Positions 47,767 to 61,284 of a stretch of 64,000 nucleotides of DNA are shown one piece after another. The position numbers and the translations under genes were made by a program. Positions within the stretch are counted from its first letter, which is position 1, and each line of letters opens with the position of its first letter. The notes below the pieces were generated by a model, which had not been told where the DNA came from, did no database searches, and saw nothing but the letters and a program-made list of their open reading frames with translations. Source of the DNA: Vanessa cardui (taxonomy: Eukaryota; Arthropoda; Insecta; Lepidoptera; Nymphalidae); assembly GCF_905220365.1 (NCBI RefSeq), contig NC_061135.1:13235501-13299500 (forward strand), written 5' to 3'.

Positions 47767-49089
47767 CAATAAAAAAAAACCTAAATACATGAAGTAATGG
47801 GGTTTAATGAATAACAGGAGGTATATTTAAAGCAAATACACCGGGTTTAATCTCATTAATGTCATTTTGAATAGATGATACAAAGAAATAAAAAAGTGGG
47901 TAGGTAGGCGCTCGTGGGGTGACAGAGGTATCGCCCCACGAGCGTCTATACCAAACGAAGTGTACTCGTATTTCTTCATCTTGTTAATGACACTCGAAAG
48001 CGGCATTCTGCGTCCTCATCTCACATAGTGGCGTGAATAAGTTACGTGGAAAAAAGTATTTTCCCCCTTGTTTTGTAAGAGGACCTACATGAACACACGA
48101 TATACAACAGCAGTAAAAGAACAACGAGCCATATCGTAAGCTATTTACGACTTTATGCCATACACTGAAGAATTATTATCGAAGAACAGGCAGATAACAA
48201 ATGGACGATAAGTTGTTTACTGTACGTGTGCTCAAATCGTGAATAAATTATAAATTTTCATCGTGTACGTATAACGGCTAGACGAAATTCGAGTGTAAAA
48301 AAGTAGCTTAATTTTTAAATTTCGAATACATTAAAACGTCAAAATTAAATATCGATTTATACAGACATTTACGATTAATAAATCATTATTAAATTTAATT
48401 AGCCGTATCTAAAAATACTGTTGTCTATAATTGTAATAATATTTTAAGTAGTGATAGTGACAACAGTTAGTATACAACATTTATAACAGAAGCGTATATC
48501 ATTTTTCACAACACTACCGACTAGAAGCGAATGACACGTTGATTGGACCAATCACGACAGAATATAGGAAGTGACACTTCGCAGCGCGTGAACGCTCACC
48601 TTTGGACCTATGACTGCACAGCGTCATTTAGTTTTTACCGGCAAAGAGGTTACGAGTGCGACAATATCAAAGGCGGCCCTTACACGGAGAGCTCTTTGCA
48701 TTAGCCGACGCGATAAATTACTCGCAACGCTGAAATCCATTTAAAAACTTCGACAAGTGTACAAAAAATGATTCATTAAAATTCACAAATTAAATTTTGT
48801 TTTTATTTACGTTCTATATTTAAAAAATCTTATTTTGAATACATTTTTCGTACATTAATTTGTTTCTTAATGTGTTAATGCTTTGGTCGACATTACTGTG
48901 AGAGATTTGAAATAAGAATACTCTTAGTTTCTTCTCGAAATACTTTTATAACTTGCTCAAATCAAAATAAAAATATTCCCTAGAATGTTTGTGTACATTA
49001 TGGAATTAAACGTAAAGCTACCGGTAATTTTAATAATCATACCGTTCGTTACTGTTCATTCGATTAATACCGTTCATTTTGGGTCTTAT

Positions 49090-49200
49090 TTCATACAGAA
49101 CCTATGGCAGAATATCTCTGGGCGGTTGTGACTACTTACAATCTGGTGGGTCATTTGCTTGTGTGCGGTGCAACCTACCTACCTATATCAAAATATCTGA
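49090..49200 (-). mobile_element. Repeat family B fragment
   Basis: Head part on the minus strand (GACCCACCAGATTGTAAG). Confidence 0.45.
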
Positions 49201-49754
49201 TCACTGATTTAAAATTCATTTATTTTCTTCCACTGTAATCCACTTATACACATCAATTTCAATATTTTTTTGGTATAACTTGCCTTATACTCATACTAAT
49301 AGATATACACGACTAGTATAATATAATTATATCTCCGTGTTTAAGGTAAAGCAAAGGAACGTACGAAGATGCAATGAATGTTAAAATGAACGAACGACCG
49401 AATGGAAATGTCATGTAATCATCTACATTTTTTCAACGCTCTAGTTGAATAAAAACCAGGTGCGAATAAAAAAGGTATTGATATTGTACACCGAACGAAA
49501 TCCGATCGGCCATTCGATGCAAACGGAAATAAAAGAGCAATTTTCGCGTTTCATTCGTTCAAAATAAAATAAAAAAAAATAAAAGCCGCGGCCGGTTTCC
49601 TTTTTGCCCTTTTTAAGGGTACATTCATTTTTAAATGCCTTTCTAATTAAAAGGACAGTAAACATCCTTTTTTTAATTTACATGATGGTTTTGTGCAAGA
49701 CCGTATCCGTAGGTCCTATTCATTCTATATATTATAACCAAGCAGCAATAATTA

Positions 49755-49985
49755 GTATAATTGTGTTCCGTTTTGAAGACTGGGTGAGCCATATACAATG
49801 GCACTTTAAGAAATATTAGCCATTGCTTATGTCGCAAATGCTCTTCAAACCTTGGGAAATAAGATGTTAGATGTTATATATTTTGGTGCCTGTAGTTACA
49901 CTGGCCCAAACCTCTCAAACTGGATATCTGACAAGTGGATAGTATCTACGCTGATGCACAAGCCCAGTCCTACCACCGAGTAAAA
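49755..49985. mobile_element. Family B fragments in opposite orientations
   Basis: 49755-49792 (GTTCCGTTTTGAAGACTGGG) is minus-strand family B. 49795-49985 (AATGGCACTTTAAGAAATAT to AGTCCTACCACCGAG) is plus-strand family B. Confidence 0.5.
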
Positions 49986-51349
49986 TATATAACTATTAAT
50001 ACCTTCAAAGTATTGAGAAATTCTTATAAATTTAACAAATCAAATAAAAGTACGCATTTTTTTCAAACCAAAACTATTTGTTGATAAAACTATGATATTA
50101 TAAACAATTACGATTTTTACAGGTATTATAATTATCAAGTCCTTTACAATACTTAAGTTCCAACCTATTAATAGATTAAACGCACTAAATATATAACAAG
50201 AGCAGTGCGAACGCAGCGACTCGCCTACTGAATAACCGATATAATCCTCACCTGATACAACCGAAACGCCTTAGGAACTCCACAGATTATATGCAGCTTA
50301 ATGTTTGAAGCATTAAGAACGCTTTGGAACATTCGCGAAAGCAATTATCGATACAAGACTACGACGATACGACACTAAGTTATAATGTATCGTAAGATAA
50401 TCCTTGATACATTAAATTCATAAAACCACTTTAAATTAAACATCATAATTTAATAGAATACAAATAACTTATTACACTATAAAACCATTTAGCAAATTTC
50501 ACAATGCTGTTCTTTTGGCGGTTGGATAAAAAAGTTCTACAACAATGAATTCTTTATCATGATTGCCTAAAATTGAACGAGCTACCTTTGATAATATCCA
50601 CGCGTTCTATCCGCTGAATCATCGGGACCAGAGAAGCATACAAATCTTGCATAAACCTAAAAATAATTGAGTTTTGCTAAATACGGGACACAAATATTGT
50701 AGTGCACAAGTATGTGCGCAAACACAGGTTCAATCTCGACTCCAAAACTCTTGTAATCCGAAACGATCGAAAAGAACTTAGGTGACTTTAGTACCTGTGG
50801 ATCTATGTGTTTTTCAAGACACGAAAATGTAAAAGCTTCCAAATTGCAGACTATAGGCTAAAAGTAAGAATTTTTCGACCAAACAATCAATTACTTGCTA
50901 TCTGTCCGACCTAAATTCGAGGTCTTGTATCTAGCCACCAAGGCAATCGTTTGAATAAATAAAAAACTAAACTCTTAATTAAGTCGTAAAACGCAAGCAA
51001 AAATCATATACACAATTCTGAAAACATGAAATAACATTAACACGAATATATTTTCAGACGGACAGTATGACGTTGATAGAGCTCGAAATGTTTATTTTCA
51101 CTCGTCAAAATCTCGTCGACGTCAGCACTTCTTTATCATCTTATTTAAAAAAATAACCTCAAAAGAGTCGACGCTACCTCGCCGCTAAAAAATATGGACA
51201 AAATTTACTATCTGAAATATGAACCCACACAAGTGGCTTTAATACTTTTCTATAAATTTCACCTTTCTAGTTACTATAATTGCGTTTTTACCTTCCAACA
51301 TCTTAATAGTCAGAATGTGACCACAATAAGTACAAATCGGACCAACTTA

Positions 51350-51420
51350 CCTTAACTTGCTCTTAGGGCTTCGAGTAAGCCCGTCAGGGAAGTTACCAAC
51401 CACTCGTCATATATTCTTTA
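51350..51420 (-). mobile_element. Repeat family B fragment
   Basis: CTTAGGGCTTCGAGTAAGCC and ACCAACCACTCGTCATAT match the family B end on the minus strand. Confidence 0.45.
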
Positions 51421-51494
51421 ATATTTTGATGTGCCTGTATTTTACTTCTAGGATGTCATAAGAAAATTTGAGAACGAGTAGTAAATCTTAGGCG

Positions 51495-51695
51495 ATGATT
51501 TGAACAAGGGGCAACAAATTAATTCATGTTCTTTATTTGTATTTATAATTCACATTATGGCAGTAAAGGAAAACAATGGTAAATGGTAATCGGTCACGTG
51601 TATCAACCGCATTTGAGAAGCGTGATGAATTAAGCTCCAAACCCTGTCCTTAAAAGGGAGAGGAGATCTTTGCTCGAGAGTGGGACGTAGACAGT
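51495..51695 (+). mobile_element. SINE-A copy, degenerate
   Basis: TTATAATTCACATTATGG, GTAAAGGAAAACAATGG and AAGGGAGAGGAGATCTTTGC in SINE-A order. Confidence 0.55.
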
Positions 51696-54691
51696 ATATT
51701 ATAGAAAATCTTAAAATTGTAGAAATTTTAATTATATTCTACCGTTTTCGTTTGCGCCTTTTTTGTTAGCGTGAATTTGAATTGAAATCTGAATTTGTCA
51801 GATGGCCTGGGTGGTATTAGGTCAGCCTATATATGATTGGAATTTTTAAATGTATATAACGTGCTCATTAAATAAAAGGCATCTGATTGAAATTAATTGT
51901 GTCACATAATTAATCGTGAACAATAGTTTTCTACTTGATAGTGACACTTGTGAAGTCATAATAATTAACGTTTTAATATTTAAATAGTTTCCATCTAAGG
52001 TTTTTTCAAAAATAAAAACAAAATAAAAGGTAAGGCACTTTTTTTCTGTACTAACAACACTTCAACTTGGATGCAATCATTTGATGATCTTACAAATCAA
52101 TAAAACAAATTCAAACTCCGATTTGAAATGGTAATTAGGATCTAACTTATCAGATACCTCTTTATTTTTCATATCTTAAAAAAATCCATCATTTAAACGT
52201 TATGTAAATTTACATAATATATAAACAAAATTCAGATACAATTTACGTAATAATAACCAACCCGAAAAGTAACATGTTCAATCAATTCAATTTAAACGAG
52301 CGATCACCGGCAAAGATGAGCGTTCGAACGAAATTAACGCAAAATTAAAATAGTTAATAACGAAAGTGGATAAAATAATACGATGAAATTTTCGGTTTCC
52401 CTGTATAAACAGCGCAATTTAAGCACCCATCGTGAACAAACACTGAATTCATTTATTTATAGTACACTTTGCACTGCACTAACAACTCGGGCGTACTTAG
52501 TGGAATGAAAATGATAACGAGCCCACAACGCCTAATTTCCAATTCGCAAAGTACGTAACTGTACTGTAAATGGGAACTTGTCTCGAAAACAATTTAAATG
52601 AAATTAGGTGTTTGAATATCCGGTCATATTAGTCAACAGGATTACAAAAATGATTTCATGTATAGTCCTAATAAGAAATTAAATTTAATAGTGAGACTTA
52701 ATGAACATAGATGACAGATGTTATAGACAATATAAAAATAATATAATATTATAATCAATATTTTCTTTACACAGTATACGAGATTGACATATTGCTGATG
52801 GCAAAACCTGTCAGATATTCTCATATACATATATCCCATTTTTTTTCAGTTATCAGTTTCACGTTTCAAATTATCTTAGAAAACCTCAACTGTGTCCGTC
52901 GAAACTTGCTTTTCACTTTACCTAGAATGGTTTAAGGGCTTTTATGACACAGAAAATATTAACTGGGATTCTTAAAGTTTTATAATACATTTTTAAGGAA
53001 CAACAATATTTCAACAAGATTGAAAATAAATTGTACTTTACAAAAAATGGTATAGTTATAAAAATCATCACATTTTAAAACTTGACACTTAACCACATCC
53101 AAAATGATTTTTTAATAATTTCAAATGAGAATAATCCATTGCTTTATCACGGTACCCAAGCTCAGTATTACTTGTTTCCTAAAATAACAAAGAAAGCAAA
53201 TATAAAACTTATAAAATGAGCTCAAATTGAGCTATTCCAGAGGTCCCACATGGCGCCCAGTTGGCCCCGGCTTGTCAACGATGGACGTCGTCTTAACGGT
53301 TCAGAATTTTATGTGTGCGGCCATATAGTTGAGTAGCGAGATATAACTATGTTGATGGTATAAAACCTTTTTAAATAAAAATCAATACACAGTTCCAACT
53401 GTCATTATAAACGGTTAAGAAGATACCAATGTCACTTCAATTTCATCATTACTATTAATTTACATATATAAGGTACCATCAGAAACCAATAAATATGGAT
53501 AAATGAGCTTAGCATTACCATACAGTGTGGTCTTTTATCAATAATCCGTTGCAATTTCCGAGCCTTTCTCTTGATCTGATCGAATTAAATTAAACGAAAA
53601 CACTCAATGTTGATATTCAATAAAGAAATTCGCTTCTGGTACATTTATTTCAATTTAATTCTGTACCTTTGGATAATTTTATATAATATTTTCAAATCAT
53701 TATGGCATTTTTTTTCAATGAACAAATTTAGAAAAAAATCTCATATTTAGGTAGTAATATTTCAGCACATCATTTACCATAGAAACTACTGAGTCAAAAA
53801 ACATAGAACGTGTGCCATCTGTTCAACAAAAAAAAAAAAACTCATATCCCGTGAAGCGAGTAAAGGTTATACTAAACCTCCTTCGAAACGTACGAGCAAA
53901 CGAGTCGTACATCAAGAGTACAAATTTCCTTAACATACATAAATATTTAGCGAGCCCCAACACGTCTTTATAATAAAAACATCAGTTGAACGTCCCTGGA
54001 AAAAATAACGGAATATTAAACGCGATAAGTTCACGACGGAACACTATTGTACAGTCAGACGAAATAAAACATCTTTAATGTCAAATTAATTCTTTAATAC
54101 GCTTTTGTAGTGTTGACTGCATAGATTTGATAACTCTTCTGCTGGGTACAAGGTTTTGTAAAACGGTCAGGAGAATAAACTTGCGTCGTTAAATTACCAA
54201 CAACTAAATAATCGTTTGTATGCAAAAATTTTTACAATTAGGTACCATGACTTGCAAGAATAAATTTGGTAACCGAAAAGACAAATAAACCTGTTAAGCT
54301 TCATTTTGAGGTTCTTCTATTTTCAAAATATTGTATTCTTTAAATCAATAAGCGTAATTCTTTTAATCTCCTCATCCTCTACATCTCCACGTTATCATCA
54401 CAGCTGAACGCATCCTTTTCCTGGACGCATTCATTATCTTAGACATCCAACACTCCCATTAATACGCGACGTCCGTCGATCTTATATTGATTAATTCATG
54501 CCCTCACTGATTTCAGTCGACTTTTCTAGTAAGACAATATTGTAGTGCACGAATATATCCTCAAACAGAAGAACTCTCTATACCTACTCTTATAAATCAA
54601 TGGTGTCTCGTGTCAACACGACCTTACGTACTTTGTGAAGACTATTATCACTGTCAATTTGTCTCGAGCTGGAAATAGAAACAACTCAAAA

Positions 54692-54800
54692 GCAACAATA
54701 GCCTGTAAATTTCCCACTGTTGGGCTAAGGCCTTCTCCCTTTTGAGAAGAAGGTTCGGAAAATATTCCACCAAGATGTTCCAATGCGGGTTGGTGGAATT
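54692..54800 (-). mobile_element. SINE-A copy, 5'-truncated
   Basis: CAACAATAGCCTGTAAATTT to CCAATGCGGGTTGGTGGAAT. Confidence 0.8.
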
Positions 54801-57084
54801 CAGAATTTAGAAACAATTGCTGGTACATCATTTATGGATTAAAAAAAACGGATAAAAGAAGTTGTGTATTTTCGGGTATCTGTAGCAGCACGCAGACGAT
54901 TTAATTAGAGCGCATTTTACTTATAAGAAAAGTTCTGGAGTGAAAATATAAATTACAAGATAAACCTCAAATGAACGTCAAAACTTTTCCAATTACACCG
55001 TATGAACATATAGTGTTTAACTTGAAACAGACTATTGTTACTGACGTTACACGGAATGAGCACAATAAATATGGGTGGCGCGAAATAGGCGCAGGTGTGA
55101 GGAAACGTCGGTAGGAAGACGAGAACGTGAAAAACTCGTTCGCGAACAACAAAAGAATGAGATATATCCCGGGGTGGCCAGGTGGCGCACTGAGATAGTG
55201 CTGACGTCACGTCCCGTGATTTAGATGTGACCCGATTCTGCATTATTTATTGACCGAAATCAGAACCATTTCCATTCACAGTTGACATTAACACATTAAG
55301 TTCAAGCGAACTTTCGAGACAATAAATAGTTCATAATGTTTTAGGTACAACTTTAACCATTTATCAAGCGCGTTTTGTAATTTAGTTTGTTTTTCAAATA
55401 AATTATTTGTAGATTACTTCAACTGATCAAAAATGGATCAAAATAGTAATCTTCTAATGGATCAACAAAGACCAAATGGACAAATTAAGAATGTAAAGTA
55501 TGTTTTACCAAATATAATTGACATGTTAAGTGAACCAAATTACTTGGTTTGAAGGCAAAAAAATTCTAACAGAATCAGCACAACAGCAATTGACTTTTTT
55601 GAATGTTTTCGTAAGAACGCGCATTATGCGGATGTTAGACCATTACAGACCTCTATGGGATAAAACCAGTATCCCTTCTATGAGATAATATATACACAAA
55701 TGTCGCGAGTAAAATGAATCGTACTTTTAGGAACTTTTTCATATAAAACTCAAGAAAATCATCAAAGTGACGAATACATTACAAAACAGCGACGTACAAT
55801 TTAACTTTTCTATTGAATTAAAGTTATTTCAACGGAAAACAGCACCCGCGCCACACGCTCTGCGGTGTAAGCGATTGCTCCGATCTCAGTAACGCATGCT
55901 CGACGCGATATTGAAATAAGTTTTAATGGTTGCCACCATTTACAAACTTATTCAATGGCTGTGTTTTCGTCGAGAAGCGGATGGCGGCGTTCGACCAGTT
56001 TAAATTCTGATGTTGTCATAGTTTGATCGCGTTACGAATGCGTCTATGGAAAAGTTAGCTATACATGTAAAGTTTCTGAATGTAGATTTATTGGAGAACT
56101 AATGAGCTAGTCGAATTTGTTCCAAGTTATGACGTCAACTTCACACCGTAATGCTGTGCAGCTCTGTTCTTTAACACACAGTCTAATTATGAGGCATTTG
56201 CTTTCCCAATATTATAAATTCTATCGTTTATGAGCGATAACCTGCTTTACCGATAGAAAATAAATACTGACAGACATATTTTGACAATTCAGTAGAAGAT
56301 ATAATATCTAATTTAAATTTGGAATGACTAATTACGCCAGTAAAAATATTTCATGATGATATAAAACTGGACGTAGTCCGAGTGTTACACTATTTTGAGC
56401 TAAGTTATCATACCATGTAAGTTTAATTTTATATGCTGTTGTCAGTTTAGTGCTTTAGTTTCTATAGGTACTAAGAGTTTAAGACTTGATAAAGGAATGA
56501 ATTTGAAAACTGACGAAGGTTTTCTTACTCTGACTGTACTTACTAAATAAATTTGTGTAATTGATATTAATAAAATCAAATGAAAATAAGACACATTCGT
56601 TTAATTAAATTTAGTCCGATTTTCAAGTAGTTGCTAAAACCAATTTATACTCATTTGGTGAATAATATCTAAGAAATATATGAAAGTATTCTATTTCTTA
56701 TTTCGGGGAATATTTTAATAATGTAATGAACGTTAATCGAAACCTTTGAAAAGTTCTGACGTTATTCTAACAAATATACACAGAATTTACTTCAGACATT
56801 TTGTATAATTTAAAATAATTGCAAAGTTTTATGAACATATCGCCTACAAGGTACATCTAAGAGATAGTCTAGGTATTAAAACACAAGCTACTAAATTTTC
56901 ATGTGACATGTTTGTGCTTATAATACATTTGGTAAACAAAGATGATGAATGTGATCAAAATATATACGTCGGATGTATTTCTGCCTCGTATATAGCTACA
57001 TGCACAACTTTACAAGACGCTTCTTTTATCTCATCACCAGACTAGCTAGGTAAGCTCATGTCATAAATTAATTTATGTTAATTA

Positions 57085-57250
57085 ATATTATAAATGTGAA
57101 AGTAACTTTGTATGTAGGGGTTGGGTGGTGAAAGAGCGACAGGCTCTTTCACCACCCAACCCCTGAACCAAGTCTCATTATATTTGCTACTTGATCTCCA
57201 AGAAAAGATACAACTACTTTTTTTGCATAACACATCACAACCGTCAGTGA
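57085..57250 (-). mobile_element. Repeat family C copy containing a perfect hairpin
   Basis: Reads as minus-strand family C. The CGCTCTTTCAC block is followed by its own inverted copy, producing the 22-bp hairpin at 57116-57164. Confidence 0.6.
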
Positions 57251-58937
57251 TACAAATTTTAATCTACCAGTATTAGTATTTCTAAACAAACATCTCTAAT
57301 CCTGAAACTTATTATCGCGTCAACTTGGGTACCTCACAGGGCTCAGCCGCATCCCTGGCCCAGGATTTTATCGGCCAAATGTGGGCCGTAAACGTTCAAA
57401 TGGTAATGCGACCGCGTCATAAAAACTTTCATAGAAAAACTTAGGGGACCTCGAATGCTATCGAGACGAAGGTTTGATGGCCACTCGTATCAGTATTGAA
57501 GTTTAATGGAACTGCTGTATCGGTTTATTGCTTCTTCGGTCCAAAGGTGTGTTTTTCCGTGAATAATCTGATAATTGACATTTTTGCAAATACTTTCAAT
57601 TAATTTCAGCAGGTCACCATTTTTTGTGACTATTATCAAGTGAAGTAATCAATGAACTGAAATTTCGTCACAAACATAGTGATATCAAGATTGAAAAAAA
57701 AAACATTGACGCTAAAATTTTAATATATCTTTTTGTGTTCTTAGTTCTTTCAAAGTTCTTATCAAGAATAAAATCGCTCCAAATCTTTGTCCTTTGCGCC
57801 GATTCATTTATAAAATATAGTATAAACATCCTGCATATTACGCTGACCAATCAATATGACCTCGATTCTCGCGTTAGTTCGTCAACTAATACCAAGCTAT
57901 GAACGACCGGGTATATAATTTGCATAGCTAAAGAGGTCAAAATTTGGCGGTCGAGTTGGCTCACGTGTGGAGCACCCATTGAAGCGGTTAGCAATCAATG
58001 ACCCGTATAGGCCGTGGAGATTATCTTAATAGCGTCGACGCTGAACACGAATTATGTATTCGTAACGCACAATCGTGCTAAATGAGAAGCCAATCACTGA
58101 TATCGAGGGCTGCCACTACAAATAATTAATAAATAATACATTTTTAATTTAAAGAATTACTTTGTTTCACAAGTCTGCCAAACAACCTTCTCTTATAATG
58201 GGATAAGAGCAGGTTGTAATAAGAGCATTTAGGATCGGACCAGTGTTCTCTTCAGAACAGAGACCAAAATTTGTTATGTATAAACTATAATACTAGTTCT
58301 CGCACGCGTTTTAGGGTGCTGTTTGTCTATAGCAACCTATAGTCTATTCCAATGGGAAGAGGAGAAAAGGTAAATAAACAACTTTGACCTTGAATTGATA
58401 TGTCATTTGCGTTCGACTAGTGAGGTGAAAATAATTGAATGAATGGGTAATTAATGCTAAAGAACGATATATATTTTTTTATTTTAAAAGTAATTTTCCG
58501 TCTAAACAAAGTCAGGTCGTAATAAAAATCTTCAGAGAATTCCGAATATGCATACGTGCACATGATACGAAAGATGAGAGACGAATGTCTTTCTTAACAT
58601 TGTATTATTTTCAAAACTATAAAATTGCTATGCACAAAACTGATCTACATTTCGAGATAAGAGATTATTTTTAAGTAAAATAATTCTTTTAACATTTTTG
58701 GTAAAAATATTATTTTTATATAAAAACCTTACTGTATAAAAATAACTTTTTTATCTATCGTTAGGTAACTTTTTACGTTTCTTATAAATATTTCATATTA
58801 TATATTACAACCAATTAAATAAATGTATTTAAAAAAAATATCTATAATGAATTTTAAAACTAAAATAATATATTTTTTATCTGTATAAATTCATTCGTCT
58901 ACATTCGTTTAGCGAACATGCCTAGTTGAGGCCTCTA

Positions 58938-58979
58938 TTTTCAACCGACTTCCAAAAGGAGGAGGTTATCAATTCGTCT

Positions 58980-59017
<38 letters not shown>

Positions 59018-59345
59018 GTTACCTCATAACTTTTTACGGGGTGGACCGATTTTGATAAATTTTTTTTTGTTTGAAAGGTAGTGCTTCCCGTGGGGTCCCA
59101 TTTTTTTTATTTTTTTTTCCGATGATGGTATCCATGTGAAAACGACATAAGTCTTAAATTTGCATTATGTATATGCGCGACTAATAGGTGAATAGCTGAA
59201 AATCACGTTAACCAATTTTGATAATTCTTTTTTTATTATAAAATATATACTTCAAGGGTAATTTGGTGAAAGTTTGGTAAGGTTCTGAGCACAGGATCCA
59301 TGACAAAGTAACGGAACGGAAGGGAACGGAACAATTTTGAGGAGC
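58938..59345 (+). mobile_element. Element G left part with long poly-T
   Basis: CAACCGACTTCCAAAAGGAG start, GTTATCAATTCGTCTG, a run of about 33 T (58981-59013), then GGTGGACCGATTTTGAT and TAGTGCTTCCCGTGGGG. Confidence 0.6.
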
Positions 59346-59456
59346 ACGCTAGCGATACTCGGTCGAATCTTTTATTTATATGTTATTTGGATATTTGAGT
59401 CACCTTCCGTAATGTGGTTATGTTTATGTCATTATCATAGTCGAATATTATAATCA

Positions 59457-59715
59457 ACTAGCTACCCACCCCGGCTTCGCACGGGTGCAAAACTGATACT
59501 AAATATACTACAGAATTTGTTTATATACGACATCACATCGCAAACTTCTAAAATTATCAGTGTTTCTTTACTATATTGTTCATGTATTATATACACAAAC
59601 CTTCCCCTTGAATCACACTATATTTAAAAAAAAACCGCATCAAAATCCGTTGCGTAGATTTAAAGATATAGGGACAGAGAAAGCGACTTTGTTTTATACT
59701 ATGTAGTGATGGAAC
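59457..59715 (+). mobile_element. Repeat family E copy, near full length
   Basis: CTAGCTACCCACCCCGGCTT head, AACTTCTAAAATTATCAGTG, and the tail TTTATACTATGTAGTGAT. Confidence 0.85.
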
Positions 59716-60060
59716 TCCTATACGGCTCGCAGTTAGGGTGCGATATGGGGCAGAATTTCTTACTATCTTTAATCAAATTTTGTGTATGTGATGTGATGTC
59801 ATATGATGTACGAAATATAGTTGGTCTTTTTCAAAGTTTTTTTGCTGAGTTCGATTACAGCTCTTTCGAGGGATCCTTGTAGTTTACGCCGCGTGACGTA
59901 TTAAATCCGCATTTTCGAAAGTCTATTTTTGCTTTATTCGCAAGTTTCCTTTGAAATTGTCCTCGAAGTAGTTTCTGACTCATATAAGCGGAACGCTTAA
60001 TCTATCCATATTAAAAAAAATTAGTTAGTCAACATCAGCTTCACTTAAAATCAAAAAATA

Positions 60061-60650
60061 AATAAAATTTTAACAAAAAGAAAAACCGACTTCAAACAAA
60101 ACACTATTTTAAAACAAATGAATATGCACGAAAAAGTAATAAAAATAATTGCGTATTCAACATATTTTTTAGAGTCTTCCTAAGTTAAATGAAATGAAAA
60201 ATATTAGACTACTTAAAAGTCGATTAACGATTATATCATGTAGTTATAATTATTGTTATATTTGGAGTCGGTGTCACCCAATAAAACCCTACAGTATATC
60301 TATCAAAAAACAATACGAGAATACTTTGACAAATATGTTTTTTACAAATTACCTTTTACACAATAATATACTGGATCAATCAAGGGGCTCGTATCGCTTC
60401 TTTCTTTTGATTGTTGGGGCAAGGGCACCGTGGCTGACACCGGCTCCAAATATACCAATAACTATAACTACATGATATAATCGTTAATCGACTTTTAAGT
60501 AGTCTAATATTTTTCATTTCATTTAACTTAGGAAGAGTCTAAAAAATATGTTGAATACGCAATTATTTTTATTACTTTTTCGTGCATATTCATTTGTTTT
60601 AAAATAGTGTTTTGTTTGAAGTCGGTTTTTCTTTTTGTTAAAATTTTATT
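60061..60650. mobile_element. Fold-back element with 220-bp inverted arms
   Basis: 60061-60280 and 60431-60650 are reverse complements with about five mismatches in 220 bp, around a 150-bp spacer. The right arm plus spacer matches the right half of element G at 27705-28110, and the left arm is an inverted copy of the right arm. A 93-codon frame at 60194 is an artefact of this repeat. Confidence 0.9.
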
Positions 60651-60889
60651 AATGTTCGTCATCGAGAAATGGCGTTTTGAATGTCGACAAAAATGTTTTC
60701 GTTACTTTGGAAGTGAAATTAAAGCGGATCTATGTAGTTTAGTGAAATATTGTTGTATTACAAATTAAGATATATTAATCAAGAACTGTTTGTAGTTAAT
60801 CATATAGTGGAATTATCAACAAAATACTTTTGATATTGAAAAATACGGTATGTTTTGAATGTTTCCTTTTGTCATTGGAATGGACTATA

Positions 60890-61015
60890 TGTCATTTCTT
60901 GGAGTTCAAGTTTGCTTCAATCAAATTTCATTAAATTCGGTTCAGCGGTTTGGTCGTGAAAGAGCAAATGGACGGACAGGCAGACTGGCTTTCACATTTA
61001 TAAAATTATATGTGA
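60890..61015 (+). mobile_element. Repeat family C copy, truncated
   Basis: TTCTTGGAGTTCAAGTTTGC, TTCGGTTCAGCGGTTTGG and CACATTTATAAAATTATA. Confidence 0.7.
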
Positions 61016-61284
61016 TACATTTTTAACTTAAAGAATTCCTGTGTTTCACAAATCAGTCATGCAACCTGCTCTTATCCCATTCGTTTGGGTTCGGACCAGT
61101 GTCCTGTAACATTGCGCGAAAAAAGATTTTGCAGGCTTTTACGGCTGACAAAAATATTTAGTACAACATCGGCACGGTATAAAACAAGGATGCTCCCATT
61201 GCACCTCATGCTTTCCTTTTTTTACTGTCTAAAATATGGGAGTCAAATCTTTTCAGAAAAGAGACCAAAATTTGGTATGTATAA

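Noticed and set aside
57372..57410. MWAVNV on the plus strand, resembling the start of a convertase prodomain
   Set aside because: It is on the wrong strand for Fur2, stops shortly after, and lacks the rest of the prodomain.
58981..59013. Poly-T run as a possible terminator
   Set aside because: It is an internal homopolymer of an element G copy; no transcription unit ends here.
60194..60475. 93-codon plus-strand frame
   Set aside because: Lies wholly in the fold-back element and crosses its arms and spacer.
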